A stretch of 43,173 nt of DNA from Candidatus Woesearchaeota archaeon (GCA_016188215.1 JACPIF010000010.1:1-43173); one strand, 5' to 3'. Counted from the stretch's first letter, positions 17,997 to 26,878 are shown. Notes: generated by a model from the sequence alone, not told the origin. Made by a program: numbers and translations.

Positions 17997-19367
17997 TCAA
18001 GATGGACTTAATACTCCCAGCTCAGCCAAATAGCGCTGAAAACCTGGCTGAAGGATGAACTGTCCCCGTTTATCTCCAATGCAAACCCCAACTATTGGAA
18101 CCCCCATTGACTTCTCCAAGAACTGCAGGTATTCCTTTCTTTGAGGGTTGGCCCTAACGGAAAAAAGATCATCCCATGTTTTGCATAATCCGGAGTCTTC
18201 CCTCCATCCCTGCTTGGATGTATATCCCAGTCCTTTTGAATTCCTTTCAATTCCAACTTGTATCACTTCTAGTTCATCAAGTATGTCAAGTTTTGTTATG
18301 ATTGCACCAGTCATACCATTCCACCGCACGGCCTCTATTGCCTCTGGAATATTGAACCACCCAGGTCTCCTTGGCCTTGCTGTAGTAGCCCCGTATTCGT
18401 TGCCACGCTTCCGGATATATTCAGATAGCTCTCCTTGCAGCTCTGTTTCAAGTAGTCCGCCTCCCACACGTGTCACATAAGCCTTAAAAACTCCAAGAAT
18501 GTCTGTTATTTTATTTGGTCCAATGCCTGCAAGGCATGCTCCATATGATAAAGTTGGCGTTGATGTTGTGTATGGCTTCTTGCCTTTTATTGTATCTAGC
18601 TCAGTGCCCTGGGCACCTTCAAACAACACTGCCCTGTTATGGGGGCTATTTACAATTAGGGATGTATCATGAAACAGATACGGCTCAAGAATCCTCATAT
18701 TTTCATGGATTAGCAATGCGACCTCGGCAGCATAGTTCCTCAATTCCAGCTCAAGAGGACTGCCTTTTTGCGCCTCCAAGATAAATTCAAATGAATGGCT
18801 CTGAAATTGTCTAAATCTTGGATGGTAGGCAACCAGCTTTAGGAGAAGCTCGGGATCTGTTATATGCATGTATATCTTTTCTTTAATCTGTTGCTCAGTT
18901 CCGAGCAGGTCTGCCAGTTCAAAAGCAGTGACCCTGTCCGCCCTGCTTTCTGCTGCAGGGCCCACGCCGCTTCCGGTAGTCCCTATTTTTCTTCCGTTCT
19001 TTGATGCCCTGTATTCCTCCTTACCCCTGTCAATGAGGGTATGCCATGGCATTATTACCTGCGAATGTACATCCCAAGACAGCTTTGGAGCTATGCCCTG
19101 CGCGAGAATCTGCTCAAGCTCTTTTGGAGCCTGCTCAATATTTGTCAGAAATCCGGGACCATTTATATTGGTGCAGTGAGCATGCAATACGCCGCTGGGA
19201 AGACTATGGAACACATATTTCCTGCCGTTTACAACAACAGTATGGCCTGCATTATTTGCACCTGAGAATCTGACGATTACATCAACGTACGGCGCCAAAT
19301 CGTCTATAATCCTGCCTTTACCTTCGTCACCGTACTGGCCACCCACAACCACTATGTATTTTGTCAA
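17997..19367 (-). CDS. purA: Adenylosuccinate synthetase
   Basis: Joins IMP and aspartate, using GTP, to make adenylosuccinate, the first committed step to AMP. The N-terminus VVVGGQYGDEGKGR is the family GTP-binding signature, followed by GANNAGHT and the IMP-binding GTTGSGVGPA. At 456 residues it is somewhat longer than the usual 430. The start is a TTG, supported by a box A (TTTAAAGG) 32 bases upstream. The neighbours guaB and purC-purE are on the same strand and give a purine cluster serving both AMP and GMP branches. Confidence 0.95.
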   Translation of the reverse strand: MTKYIVVVGGQYGDEGKGRIIDDLAPYVDVIVRFSGANNAGHTVVVNGRKYVFHSLPSGVLHAHCTNINGPGFLTNIEQAPKELEQILAQGIAPKLSWDVHSQVIMPWHTLIDRGKEEYRASKNGRKIGTTGSGVGPAAESRADRVTAFELADLLGTEQQIKEKIYMHITDPELLLKLVAYHPRFRQFQSHSFEFILEAQKGSPLELELRNYAAEVALLIHENMRILEPYLFHDTSLIVNSPHNRAVLFEGAQGTELDTIKGKKPYTTSTPTLSYGACLAGIGPNKITDILGVFKAYVTRVGGGLLETELQGELSEYIRKRGNEYGATTARPRRPGWFNIPEAIEAVRWNGMTGAIITKLDILDELEVIQVGIERNSKGLGYTSKQGWREDSGLCKTWDDLFSVRANPQRKEYLQFLEKSMGVPIVGVCIGDKRGQFILQPGFQRYLAELGVLSPS

Positions 19368-19430
19368 GCCGTAAAGAGACTCAATAGTTCTCCTTTAAAT
19401 GTTTTTTGTGTCTCAAGTTCTTAAAAGAAT

Positions 19431-21008
19431 TTATCGCCTGACTTCAATGCCCGTGGCGCCATGCTCCCTCAGCGCTATCTCAGATTGCCTTTTTAAGACA
19501 GCATTTGCATGGAATTCGTCAATGTTCTTGCACCCAGAATGCATAAATGAAGTCTTTATCATCTCAACCGTTAATGCCAGTGCCCCCTCATCATGAATAG
19601 AGCCCACATGAGGCACCCACCCATCTTCACCCTCTGCGAATTGCGCTACAAGAGTCTGGTATCTTTGGGCATTCTTAACTCGGGGAGAAGCTTCATAAAA
19701 CATCTCCTTTTGCCCTGTTTTTGGATGTATATCCCCTGCACTTTCTGTAAACCTGCCGAAGAATTTACCCATCATTATCGTATCGGCCATGGTAAGCGCT
19801 ACGGAAATTTGCGGAGCTGTGAAAATCCCTCCATCATGAATCAATGGAACGTATATAGAATGGTCATCGGCAAATTTATTTCGCGCCTGATATGGCTCAT
19901 ACGTTCCACTGAAGCTTGCAGCACCAGTTCCATGAACTTCAGTTGAGGTGCAGCCCGCACCAACACCCATCTGTGTCTTTATTGCAGCAAACCCATGCCC
20001 GTCCACACGCAATCCTTCTTCAAGAATATATGTGGTGCCTTCCTGATTAATTAAATTACCCGCTATAACCGGAATCTTTTCATTTATCTTTCTGATAAAT
20101 TCAAGTGTGCGAGCTTGAAAGACAGATTGCCCATGTGAAGCATCCAATATTATCACATCTAAATCAAGCTCGGGGCTTAACAGTGCACGTATTCTCGGAT
20201 GATCGTCCTTATGGGTTGAGACAGCCGCAGCAACCCTATATTTCTTGCTGACTTGGTCTATGGTTTCATGGGGAAGATAAATGACATGCATGTCCCTATC
20301 TTTCTTGAAGGTACTGCCCCATAATTTAGCGTCATCATCAAGTACGAGCAAGAACCCGTTAGCATACCGAGTCATTATTTTTCCTGCTTCTTGCAGGCTA
20401 ATGCCCTTCTTTACTGCTAGGGGAACATACCCCTCTGTTTTTAAGATATCTACACCATTCATGAGATTGCCTGTCCTATCTACAAGTGCATATCCCCTAT
20501 ATACGTCTCTAACTTGAAGCCCTTCCGCTTTATCAGGGTCAAACATATCATCTGTCAATAAACCTAGGCATTTGCCTGATTCATCAACAACAGGAAACTT
20601 TGAGTATTTTGTTTCACGCATCAGGTTTATTACAGTCTCAAGACTATCGTCTGATCTTACAGCTCGTAAAGAAGTTTGGAATCCACCCTGCGCGTCCTTT
20701 GTCTGCTTCGCAATAGTATAAGCAGGCTCTATATCAATACTTCTTGGAATTACGCCAATGCCCCCTCTTTGAGGCATAGCAACCATTAATTGGAATCTCC
20801 CTTTATAACCAACAAGGCACTGCATGGCAGCAGTCCACATGGGTAGATTGAAGTATACATATTCATTATTAGGGTCATTAGTCCTGTATGCCTTGGATCT
20901 TAGATTAATATTAGGAAGCAAATTATCGTCAGTAATCAAGCCAGTATCAAGAACAAATTCTCTAATGCTTCTCTCTACGTTATCCGATCCTTTAATGTAT
21001 TTTACCAT
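19431..21008 (-). CDS. guaB: IMP dehydrogenase (divergent) with CBS domains
   Basis: Oxidises IMP to XMP with NAD, the entry to GMP. The TIM barrel is split by a CBS pair at about residues 115-235 (SKFPVVDESGKCLGLLTDD). Later motifs include DASHGQS, IAGNLI and IHDGGI. The active-site loop reads GVGAGCTSTEV with Cys353; the common form is GxGxGSICxTxEV, so the loop is two residues shorter before the catalytic cysteine if aligned from its right side. The N-terminal segment is also unusual. Total length of 525 is above the usual 480-490. The ATG is preceded by AGAGG. GMP reductase is an alternative but the CBS pair favours IMP dehydrogenase. Confidence 0.83.
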   Translation of the reverse strand: MVKYIKGSDNVERSIREFVLDTGLITDDNLLPNINLRSKAYRTNDPNNEYVYFNLPMWTAAMQCLVGYKGRFQLMVAMPQRGGIGVIPRSIDIEPAYTIAKQTKDAQGGFQTSLRAVRSDDSLETVINLMRETKYSKFPVVDESGKCLGLLTDDMFDPDKAEGLQVRDVYRGYALVDRTGNLMNGVDILKTEGYVPLAVKKGISLQEAGKIMTRYANGFLLVLDDDAKLWGSTFKKDRDMHVIYLPHETIDQVSKKYRVAAAVSTHKDDHPRIRALLSPELDLDVIILDASHGQSVFQARTLEFIRKINEKIPVIAGNLINQEGTTYILEEGLRVDGHGFAAIKTQMGVGAGCTSTEVHGTGAASFSGTYEPYQARNKFADDHSIYVPLIHDGGIFTAPQISVALTMADTIMMGKFFGRFTESAGDIHPKTGQKEMFYEASPRVKNAQRYQTLVAQFAEGEDGWVPHVGSIHDEGALALTVEMIKTSFMHSGCKNIDEFHANAVLKRQSEIALREHGATGIEVRR

Positions 21009-21199
21009 TTAACCTCTTTATACTGATTCCAATAGGTATCCTGACATCATATATAGTAGATTTAGAAAAACAATTTGAAGCGCTTACACTTTTTGCAAGT
21101 CCCATACCCATTCATTTTACTGCCCTTTTAAATATTTTTCTATAGAAAATGTTACACCAGGCAGTGATTAAGGTTTTCCATACTATAACCCAAAACTGT

Positions 21200-22804
21200 T
21201 TATCTTTTGTGCCTCTTCAGCAATTCCTCAAACTTTCCAGTTCTAGCCAGCTCATCTGCAGCTTCCAATCCTTCAACCTTATTAGCATTTTGCTGGCTGA
21301 TTCTTTCAGCAAGCTTCGGATTTATCCAGCTGAAAGCCTGCGCAGCAAATTTGCCCACATTTTTTGGCTTGTAGATAGTTGCATTAGGGCTTCCTGCAGG
21401 ATTATTGAGACAACTTTCATTAGGCGCATCAGGCGGACAGCTGACGGTCGGATATCGCGATTCCCATGAAACTGAACCAGAGAGCGCGTCAACGCCGCCT
21501 GCAACAGTAACCCAGAGCAAGGGCTCTATGCTTTGCCTGTCATAGAATTTAACCATGGCTGAAACCATATTAGGCTGCTTATGGGCAGAGACAACCCTTA
21601 CCTGATTTGGCACTCCATACTCGTCAAGCGATTTTCTTATTTTTTCTACATGAATGGCATCAGAGTCAGAACCAGCGACTACGACAGCGCAGTATCCCTG
21701 AGCAAGGCCTGCCTTCACCAGATTGTGCATAAGCCGCTTCGCTCCGGCAAGCTCGCTCTGCACAAAATCAAATTTCCTCCCGGTAAAGCGTTCATATGTC
21801 TCTATGTACCGGAGCGCCGTTTCAATAATAACATCCGGGCTTATATCGGGAAGTACTGTATCCCCTTTCTTATAGCCAAGAGCAATAAGCTTTTCCCGTA
21901 AATATTCTTTTGATAGCTCTTTTATTTTCAGGTCCCCTCTCACCTTAAGCAGTTCAGAAACATGCCTATAGGTATTGCCATTTGTTCGCATCAATGCATC
22001 AATCTGCGACCACTTATCATGATGCTCCTGTAAATCAACCATACGGGATGAATCTGGTGTGTTTGCCTCATCTATTAGCTTTATCTGCCCATCCCTATCA
22101 ATGCCAAACTCGTACTTTGTATCAATAAAAAGAGTTCTGACTGACCGTGCATGCTCATCTACCCGCAAGTAATTTTGTATTGAAATCCGCTTAATTGAAT
22201 CTAAAATCTGCTTTCCCTTCTCAAGTCCATAGCGCTCGGCGAGGCCTGTGACCTTTCCCCATGGCGCCTTAAATCCATTCAGTATCTGATCTAGGGTAAC
22301 TGGAATATCATGATGGCCGGAGGGTGATTTTGTAGTTGGCGTAAACAGAGGCTCGGGTAATTTTTGGTAACGGAGCAAACCTTCTGGCAAGCCAATACCA
22401 CAAATGCTATGCTCTCCCTGCTCATATGCCTCTGCAAGGGAACCCCACATGTACCCTCTTACAACAAATTCAAATTCAATTTTCTCAAGTTTTTCCTGAA
22501 CTATCGCATAAGGATCTGGGGATGAGATTATGGCATTGGGTACAATATCACTAGTTAGGTCAAAGCCAAACAAAGATAGGCCATTTAAAACTGCCCCTTT
22601 GAATGGAATCTGGCGCTGGTGTACAATGTCAAAAGCAGACACCCTGTCACTCGTGAGCATAAGCAGGACATCACCCAAATCATAGATATCCCGCACTTTA
22701 CCAGAAAACGGAAATCCAAACTCTGGAATGAATGTAGAGGCTACGACATTATTGAGATTTACTGCGATGGCATCTCTGTATTGCTGCTCAACTAGTGCGT
22801 CCAC
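21200..22804 (-). CDS. SAICAR synthetase / AIR carboxylase fusion (PurC-PurE)
   Basis: One 534-residue chain with two purine enzymes. PurC part (1-345): SGKVRDIYD at 34-42, DTKYEFG at 228-234 and DEANTPDSSR at 245-254. PurE part (about 370-534): GSDSD at 378-382 and SAHK at 406-409. The SAHK (instead of SAHR) and the later SCPPD motif resemble class II PurE, which carboxylates AIR directly with CO2, as in animal PAICS. The order PurC then PurE also matches PAICS. The start is a GTG with a box A (AAAATATATAAATC) about 28 bases upstream. Bacteria normally encode the two as separate proteins. Confidence 0.9.
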   Translation of the reverse strand: MDALVEQQYRDAIAVNLNNVVASTFIPEFGFPFSGKVRDIYDLGDVLLMLTSDRVSAFDIVHQRQIPFKGAVLNGLSLFGFDLTSDIVPNAIISSPDPYAIVQEKLEKIEFEFVVRGYMWGSLAEAYEQGEHSICGIGLPEGLLRYQKLPEPLFTPTTKSPSGHHDIPVTLDQILNGFKAPWGKVTGLAERYGLEKGKQILDSIKRISIQNYLRVDEHARSVRTLFIDTKYEFGIDRDGQIKLIDEANTPDSSRMVDLQEHHDKWSQIDALMRTNGNTYRHVSELLKVRGDLKIKELSKEYLREKLIALGYKKGDTVLPDISPDVIIETALRYIETYERFTGRKFDFVQSELAGAKRLMHNLVKAGLAQGYCAVVVAGSDSDAIHVEKIRKSLDEYGVPNQVRVVSAHKQPNMVSAMVKFYDRQSIEPLLWVTVAGGVDALSGSVSWESRYPTVSCPPDAPNESCLNNPAGSPNATIYKPKNVGKFAAQAFSWINPKLAERISQQNANKVEGLEAADELARTGKFEELLKRHKR

Positions 22805-22871
22805 GAATTAGAAAACAAAATGCTGATTTATATATTTTTTTGTAGTGGAATCATACCATCTTAGTGACAAC

Positions 22872-24542
22872 TTAATGAATCTGCTCCAGCAATCTCACAA
22901 CCCTGTCTTTCCCTATAGCAAGTATAAAGCTTGCCAGCTTCGGCCCCCGCTCCTTGTTGATCAGGAGCTGGTATGCCTTTTTGAAGAATTCCTTTGCATC
23001 ATATCCAAACTCCTGGCACAGATTATAGAATTCAGTGTGCAACTCTTCCTCGGTAAAGCTGCCGTGCCTAAGCAGCTCCTTCAATTCCCTGAAGAGCTCT
23101 TTCTCCTTGTCAGCCAGGTGCATATGCACCTTATCCTGCAGCTGGAACTTATATTGCTCGGGAGCAAAGCTGTCCAGCCATTTCCTTGCAAAGCTAAGCC
23201 TGTCGTGCAGATATCTCTTGTCCTCCTCGTCAAGCTTCTCAGGAATCTTGCCCTGCTCCTTCAGTATCTCAATAGCCTTCTCTTCGCTTCCTGCGGACTG
23301 CAATACAAGGGCTGCATGCGTGAATGAGACTTGCGGCGGCAGCTTACCAGGAATCTCTCCGATGTGGCTCAGCTCATAGATGCGGCTGTGCTTCTGCACC
23401 TCATGGGGATTCCCCTCTTCAGCGCCAAAATATATCCGCTCAGTCTTGTCATACCGCTCGTATAGCAAAATTAAATCATTTCGATTAATGGGATCAAAGT
23501 CAATCACTGCCCTCGGCCTGGTTGCAATGAGCAGGTACCTCAGGATATTCCCCGGAGCGAATTCAGTTGCATTTGCAAAGCCAATGCCCTCGCCTTTACT
23601 GGTGGACATCTTCCTGCCCTGGATAGTGAAGAATTCATAGCCATCACCCACTTCATTCCTTGAAGAAGGGTATGGGGGCGGGAAATCAAACACTTCATTT
23701 GAGATTGCCACAGAGATTGCACGGGAGCCGCCAGGCAGCGTGAAATGATCCTTGCCTGCGGTCTCGCACACTACCCCAACAGTTGGCCATTTTGCAGCCC
23801 ATTCAACTTTCCATGGCAGCTTGCCGCCTCCGTTGTAGGGGCTTTTCTCGCCTTCATGACAGCATCCTTTTGCCCACTTCACCAGAGTTTCTGAGCACCT
23901 GTATTTCACAATTTCCCTTTTTGCATCCCACTGATATGCTACTGTCGTCCCTATCTTGCCGCATTTGTCGCAAATCGGGTTGAACGGCAGCTTCTCGGGA
24001 GCCTTGCCGTAAAACCTTTCGTAAATCGCATTAATCTTTTCTGCGTTATCCAAGGCGCTCTTTATCGTGCGGTTGAAATCTCCCCTGATGTAGCGCTCCC
24101 CGGTGCTTTCCAGCTCTGCATTGATGCCAAACTCTGGAAATTTTTCAGTTGCTGACTTGAAATAGTATTCTGCAAAGCTCTTGTAGCCCGGAACCGGGCT
24201 GGGAATGTTCATGAATGGCAGGCCAAGATACTTTTCATATTCTTTTGGCAGCTCTGCATTCATCCGGTCAAATGGATCAATGTCATCAGAAGAGAGGATG
24301 AACCTTGCATTCAACCCAAGGTCGCGCATTGCCTTTGCAATCGCATCATGGATAATCCAGCCTCTGCCTGAGCCGATATGGATCTTTCCAGATGGCGTCT
24401 TCTCATCATAGATGATATAGCCGCGCTCCTTCACAATCGCCTGGAGCACTTCATCTGCTTCAACACGCCGCTGGACTTCTTTTGCTATAGTATCGGCCCA
24501 GTGCTGGGATTCCTGCTCTTCGGTTTCTTCTCTCTCTGCCAT
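22872..24542 (-). CDS. lysS: Lysyl-tRNA synthetase, class I
   Basis: The archaeal-type (class I, Rossmann) LysRS. HIGH-type motif HIGS at 55-58 and KMSTSKG at 311-317 are both clear. An internal zinc site has C191, C194, C216 and a CC pair at 227-228. The C-terminal half is helical, as in the alpha-helix-cage anticodon domain. 556 residues is the family length. A GTTTATATATC box A precedes the ATG. A tRNA-Lys gene lies about 1 kb upstream on the same strand, separated by a methyltransferase on the other strand. Confidence 0.95.
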   Translation of the reverse strand: MAEREETEEQESQHWADTIAKEVQRRVEADEVLQAIVKERGYIIYDEKTPSGKIHIGSGRGWIIHDAIAKAMRDLGLNARFILSSDDIDPFDRMNAELPKEYEKYLGLPFMNIPSPVPGYKSFAEYYFKSATEKFPEFGINAELESTGERYIRGDFNRTIKSALDNAEKINAIYERFYGKAPEKLPFNPICDKCGKIGTTVAYQWDAKREIVKYRCSETLVKWAKGCCHEGEKSPYNGGGKLPWKVEWAAKWPTVGVVCETAGKDHFTLPGGSRAISVAISNEVFDFPPPYPSSRNEVGDGYEFFTIQGRKMSTSKGEGIGFANATEFAPGNILRYLLIATRPRAVIDFDPINRNDLILLYERYDKTERIYFGAEEGNPHEVQKHSRIYELSHIGEIPGKLPPQVSFTHAALVLQSAGSEEKAIEILKEQGKIPEKLDEEDKRYLHDRLSFARKWLDSFAPEQYKFQLQDKVHMHLADKEKELFRELKELLRHGSFTEEELHTEFYNLCQEFGYDAKEFFKKAYQLLINKERGPKLASFILAIGKDRVVRLLEQIH

Positions 24543-24629
24543 GTGATAAACTGATTTCTGGATGATATATAAACGTTGTTCTTTTTTAAAGAGAAAGGTT
24601 TATAATGAAACTATCTAAATTAGAATTGC

Positions 24630-25505
24630 ATGTACGAGCAGGATTTCAAATATTTTAAAGAATATTACGATAAAAGCATGCAAGAGATGTTTGCTGCTGT
24701 AAGCGACCTCTATGCAGAATACTGGCACGATTTCTTTCATTTTGCATTATTTGAGGATGAAAAGGAAAGTTGGGAAGCTGCTTTTGCCAAAACCCATAAG
24801 CAATATATGAAAGATGTCAAGATAGTGCAGGCACGAAAAGTGCTGGATTTAGCGTGCGGTCGCGGACCACTAACAAATGTCCTTGCTCAAAACACTAGAG
24901 GAGATGTACTCGGAATAGATATCTCTGCATCCCAGCTTTCTCACACTAGCCGATTTAAAAGAAAAAATCTAAGGTTTAAGCAGCACGATATAATGAAGAT
25001 CGATAAGTTGCACGAGTCTTTTGATGCAGTCATATACCTAGATGCAGCATGTTACCTGCCTGATAAGGCAGAGGCAATAAGCAATATTTCTAAAATTATG
25101 AATAAAGGCGCCAGATTACTCTTAGTAGATTGGTGCAAGCAAGAAGGATTGAATAATCTCCAGGAAGAATTAGTCCTACACCCATTCATGAAATACTGGG
25201 CAATCCCAAACCTTGAAACTCAGCGAAGCTATATAGGATACTTTAAGAAAAACAACCTTAAAATTGTCAAAGCTATTGATTTAAACAGTAAAGTAAGGAG
25301 AAACTGGGATTTTGGGTATTGGAGCGCGATTAATGGAGTAAAACAAATCTCATATGCAGATTTACCAAAAATGCTTTGGAAGCGTATGAAACTCGGGGCA
25401 AAAGGCATCCAGCTCATTAAGGAGCAATTCCCTTCAGCACTCTATATTAAGGCTGCCTTTGATGCTGGATTCTTGAGATACAGTTATTTCTTAGTAGAAA
25501 AATAA
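24630..25505 (+). CDS. Class I SAM-dependent methyltransferase
   Basis: 291 residues. The SAM-binding motif I is VLDLACGRGPLT (near 84-95), motif II region GDVLGIDIS follows, and a post-II YLDAACYL appears later. The helical N-terminal cap and a long C-terminal part resemble small-molecule (sterol/cyclopropane-like or ubiquinone-type) methyltransferases; the substrate cannot be named. GGTTTATAATG lies about 28 bases before the ATG, so a leaderless start fits. It ends 6 bases before the tRNA gene on the opposite strand. Confidence 0.8.
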   Translation: MYEQDFKYFKEYYDKSMQEMFAAVSDLYAEYWHDFFHFALFEDEKESWEAAFAKTHKQYMKDVKIVQARKVLDLACGRGPLTNVLAQNTRGDVLGIDISASQLSHTSRFKRKNLRFKQHDIMKIDKLHESFDAVIYLDAACYLPDKAEAISNISKIMNKGARLLLVDWCKQEGLNNLQEELVLHPFMKYWAIPNLETQRSYIGYFKKNNLKIVKAIDLNSKVRRNWDFGYWSAINGVKQISYADLPKMLWKRMKLGAKGIQLIKEQFPSALYIKAAFDAGFLRYSYFLVEK

Positions 25506-25525
25506 AAAAAGCGGGCTCAGAGGGA

Positions 25526-25551
25526 CTTTCGCCAGATGATTTGTCACCTGT
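25526..25551 (-). other. tRNA-Lys intron 3 (T-loop 59/60, 26 bases)
   Basis: Outer helix GGG/CCC of the T stem, central helix TTCG/CGAA (perfect), bulges AAA and AGT, and an inner hairpin CAGGTGA/TCATCTG. Cutting at AA|A and AG|T rejoins the T loop as TTCGAAT, the standard archaeal sequence. Confidence 0.8.
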
Positions 25552-25573
25552 TTCGAACCCTCGACCCTCTGAT

Positions 25574-25601
25574 AACCATTGGCTACCAGATACACAGCCA
25601 T
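25574..25601 (-). other. tRNA-Lys intron 2 (canonical 37/38, 28 bases)
   Basis: The intron contains a 5-bp inner hairpin TGGCT/AGCCA. Bulges TAA and TTA flank a central 4-base helix CTCT/ATGG, which is imperfect (one C-T mismatch, one G-T wobble). Cuts at TA|A and TT|A place the intron exactly between positions 37 and 38. Confidence 0.72.
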
Positions 25602-25608
25602 TAAGAGT

Positions 25609-25622
25609 TTCATCCTTTGAGT
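25609..25622 (-). other. tRNA-Lys intron 1 (position 30/31, 14 bases)
   Basis: Exon AGAG-CATC pairs with intron GATG and downstream exon CTCT, giving an outer helix AGAG/CTCT, a central 4-bp helix CATC/GATG and 3-base bulges TGA and AAA. The cuts after the second base of each bulge excise ACTCAAAGGATGAA and restore the anticodon stem TCTGA. This is a noncanonical site and close to the smallest size known for archaeal tRNA introns. Confidence 0.75.
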
Positions 25623-25709
25623 CAGATGCTCTACCAGGCTGAGCTATGAGCCCACACTGCCAAGAAGAAAAGCAGTAGTATTTAAAGCTAATCACTAGAA
25701 ATCAATGGA

Positions 25710-26057
25710 CTAAACCATCTTCAGGTTTCCCGTAACCTTATCAATAATACTTTCATCATCCGGGCCGATGCCCAGGCAGGTAACTGTTCCGGGAGCCAGG
25801 ACTGTCTTCCCCGCATCAGTGATGAGCGCTGTAACAAGGCCTTTCTGCTCGGCAAGCTGCCTGTATCTCCGCAGCTCAGCCTCGTCCTTTACCTTGAGCA
25901 CGATCTTCCCCATGCCTTCTGCACGCCAAGCGTCAATGATCTTCTTTGGAGTCTTCAGCATGGCATCAACGCTTGCGTGCGCAACCTGGGCAGAAAGCTT
26001 GCCTTTCGGAAGCTTCAGATCTTCCCGCACCAGTATAACTTGCTTGTAATTGACCAT
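25710..26057 (-). CDS. pth2: Peptidyl-tRNA hydrolase, Pth2 type
   Basis: Releases peptidyl groups from prematurely dropped tRNAs. 115 residues, the archaeal/eukaryotic Pth2 length. Family motifs seen: VREDLKLPKGKLSAQVAHA at the N-terminus (with the catalytic-region Lys and His) and DAGKTVLAPGTVTCLGIGP near the C-terminus. TTTTTATAC lies about 30 bases upstream of the ATG as box A. The upstream intergenic region holds one of the four structured hairpin elements. Confidence 0.95.
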   Translation of the reverse strand: MVNYKQVILVREDLKLPKGKLSAQVAHASVDAMLKTPKKIIDAWRAEGMGKIVLKVKDEAELRRYRQLAEQKGLVTALITDAGKTVLAPGTVTCLGIGPDDESIIDKVTGNLKMV

Positions 26058-26139
26058 AGCGATGCTTTACGGCAGTTAGTATAAAAAGATTGCTTCTTGT
26101 CATGAGAAAAAATAAAATAAATAATTGGAACTGGTCAAA

Positions 26140-26222
26140 TTGTGTAAACATGTCCCCTGTTATCGAAGTAATTTGTAGCACAGGGGACTACTCGCACAGG
26201 AGACATCTCGTCTCAAGTCTCC
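26140..26222. repeat. Structured hairpin element, copy 1
   Basis: A GC-richer island in AT-rich intergenic DNA. Central hairpin: GTCCCCTGT (26152-26160) pairs perfectly with ACAGGGGAC (26180-26188). Then comes CTCGCACAG and a further hairpin GGAGAC/GTCTCC (26199-26204, 26217-26222). The same central hairpin, with compensating changes, recurs at 30615, 31815 and 33409. It lies between two minus-strand genes. The transcribed strand is not certain. This copy lacks a clear first hairpin. Confidence 0.6.
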
Positions 26223-26257
26223 AAGTTAAAGTAAAGAAAAGCTAGTAAATGAGTAAA

Positions 26258-26878
26258 TTACCTTTTCTGGGCCAGTATGCACCAGTGGCCTTCCCCTTCT
26301 TCCTTGCCGTTATCTTTTGTTTCGTACAGCTTTACGATGGTGAACTGGCCGAAAAGCTTCATCAGCTCCTGCTCGGTGAAGAAGTGCTGCAGCACCGGCC
26401 TGTCCCTGATATCCCTGATGAAGGTGCCTGGCTCCAGCTCAATGCCTTTCTGGTGGCTCAACGAGGAAGATGACACGGTCGCCGCGATCCAGCCATAAGG
26501 CTTCAGGGCCTGGTATATCTCGCGGATTGCGCTTCGTATGCCTGCAATATTGTTATAGTGAAGTGAATTTGTAGCGATGACAGCATCAAAGAGCTCGCGC
26601 CTGAAGCTCAGGGCAGCTACATCATTCTCCACAAAGAAAATCCTGCTCCGCTCCCGCTTTACCTTGTTCCTGCAGTGCAGCAGCGCGTCAGGAGAAATGT
26701 CTGTGCCGATAATCATGCAGCCCTGGTTGCTCAGGTATGAGAGATGCCTGCCCCTGCCGCATCCTATATCAAGAACCAATGACGGCTTGTGGAGGTAATT
26801 TGTCAGCTCAACCACAATCTCTTTCGGTGCAAGCGTATCAAAGCGGAATTTCTTGATCACCTGGTTCCAAAAGTCCAT
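26258..26878 (-). CDS. Class I SAM-dependent methyltransferase (UbiE/TehB-like)
   Basis: 206 residues from the chosen start. Motif I VLDIGCGRGRHLSYL, motif II-like MIIGTDIS and post-II DAVIATNSLHY with IYQALKPYGWIAATV are typical of the methyltransf_11 group. The start MDFWNQV is favoured by a box A (TTTAAA within plus 26902-26910) about 28 bases upstream; the frame extends 32 codons further but across that promoter. Substrate unknown. Confidence 0.78.
   Translation of the reverse strand: MDFWNQVIKKFRFDTLAPKEIVVELTNYLHKPSLVLDIGCGRGRHLSYLSNQGCMIIGTDISPDALLHCRNKVKRERSRIFFVENDVAALSFRRELFDAVIATNSLHYNNIAGIRSAIREIYQALKPYGWIAATVSSSSLSHQKGIELEPGTFIRDIRDRPVLQHFFTEQELMKLFGQFTIVKLYETKDNGKEEGEGHWCILAQKR

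Larger units (their letters stand above)
25512..25653 (-). tRNA. tRNA-Lys (CTT) with three introns
   Basis: Read on the minus strand, 142 bases give a 74-base mature tRNA after removal of 68 bases. The acceptor stem GGGCTCA/TGAGCCC, D stem GCTC/GAGC, anticodon stem TCTGA/TCAGA, 5-base variable region and T stem GAGGG/CCCTC are all perfect. The spliced anticodon loop is CTCTTAA (anticodon at plus 25603-25605) and the spliced T arm reads GGGTTCGAATCCC. The discriminator G agrees with archaeal tRNA-Lys; a short variable region rules out Leu. Exons (minus order): 25653-25623, 25608-25602, 25573-25552, 25525-25512. CCA is not encoded. Each intron has its own bulge-helix-bulge-type fold, described separately. 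Confidence 0.88.

Noticed and set aside
18062-18070. GTCCCCG inside purA as a fifth hairpin element
   Set aside because: There is no GGGGAC partner within reach and the sequence is explained by purA codons.
25512-25653. Reading the tRNA as a single-intron tRNA-Leu(CAA)
   Set aside because: Taking the first seven loop bases as they stand gives anticodon CAA, but the variable region is only 5 bases and the discriminator is G, both wrong for Leu, and the T arm would still be broken.
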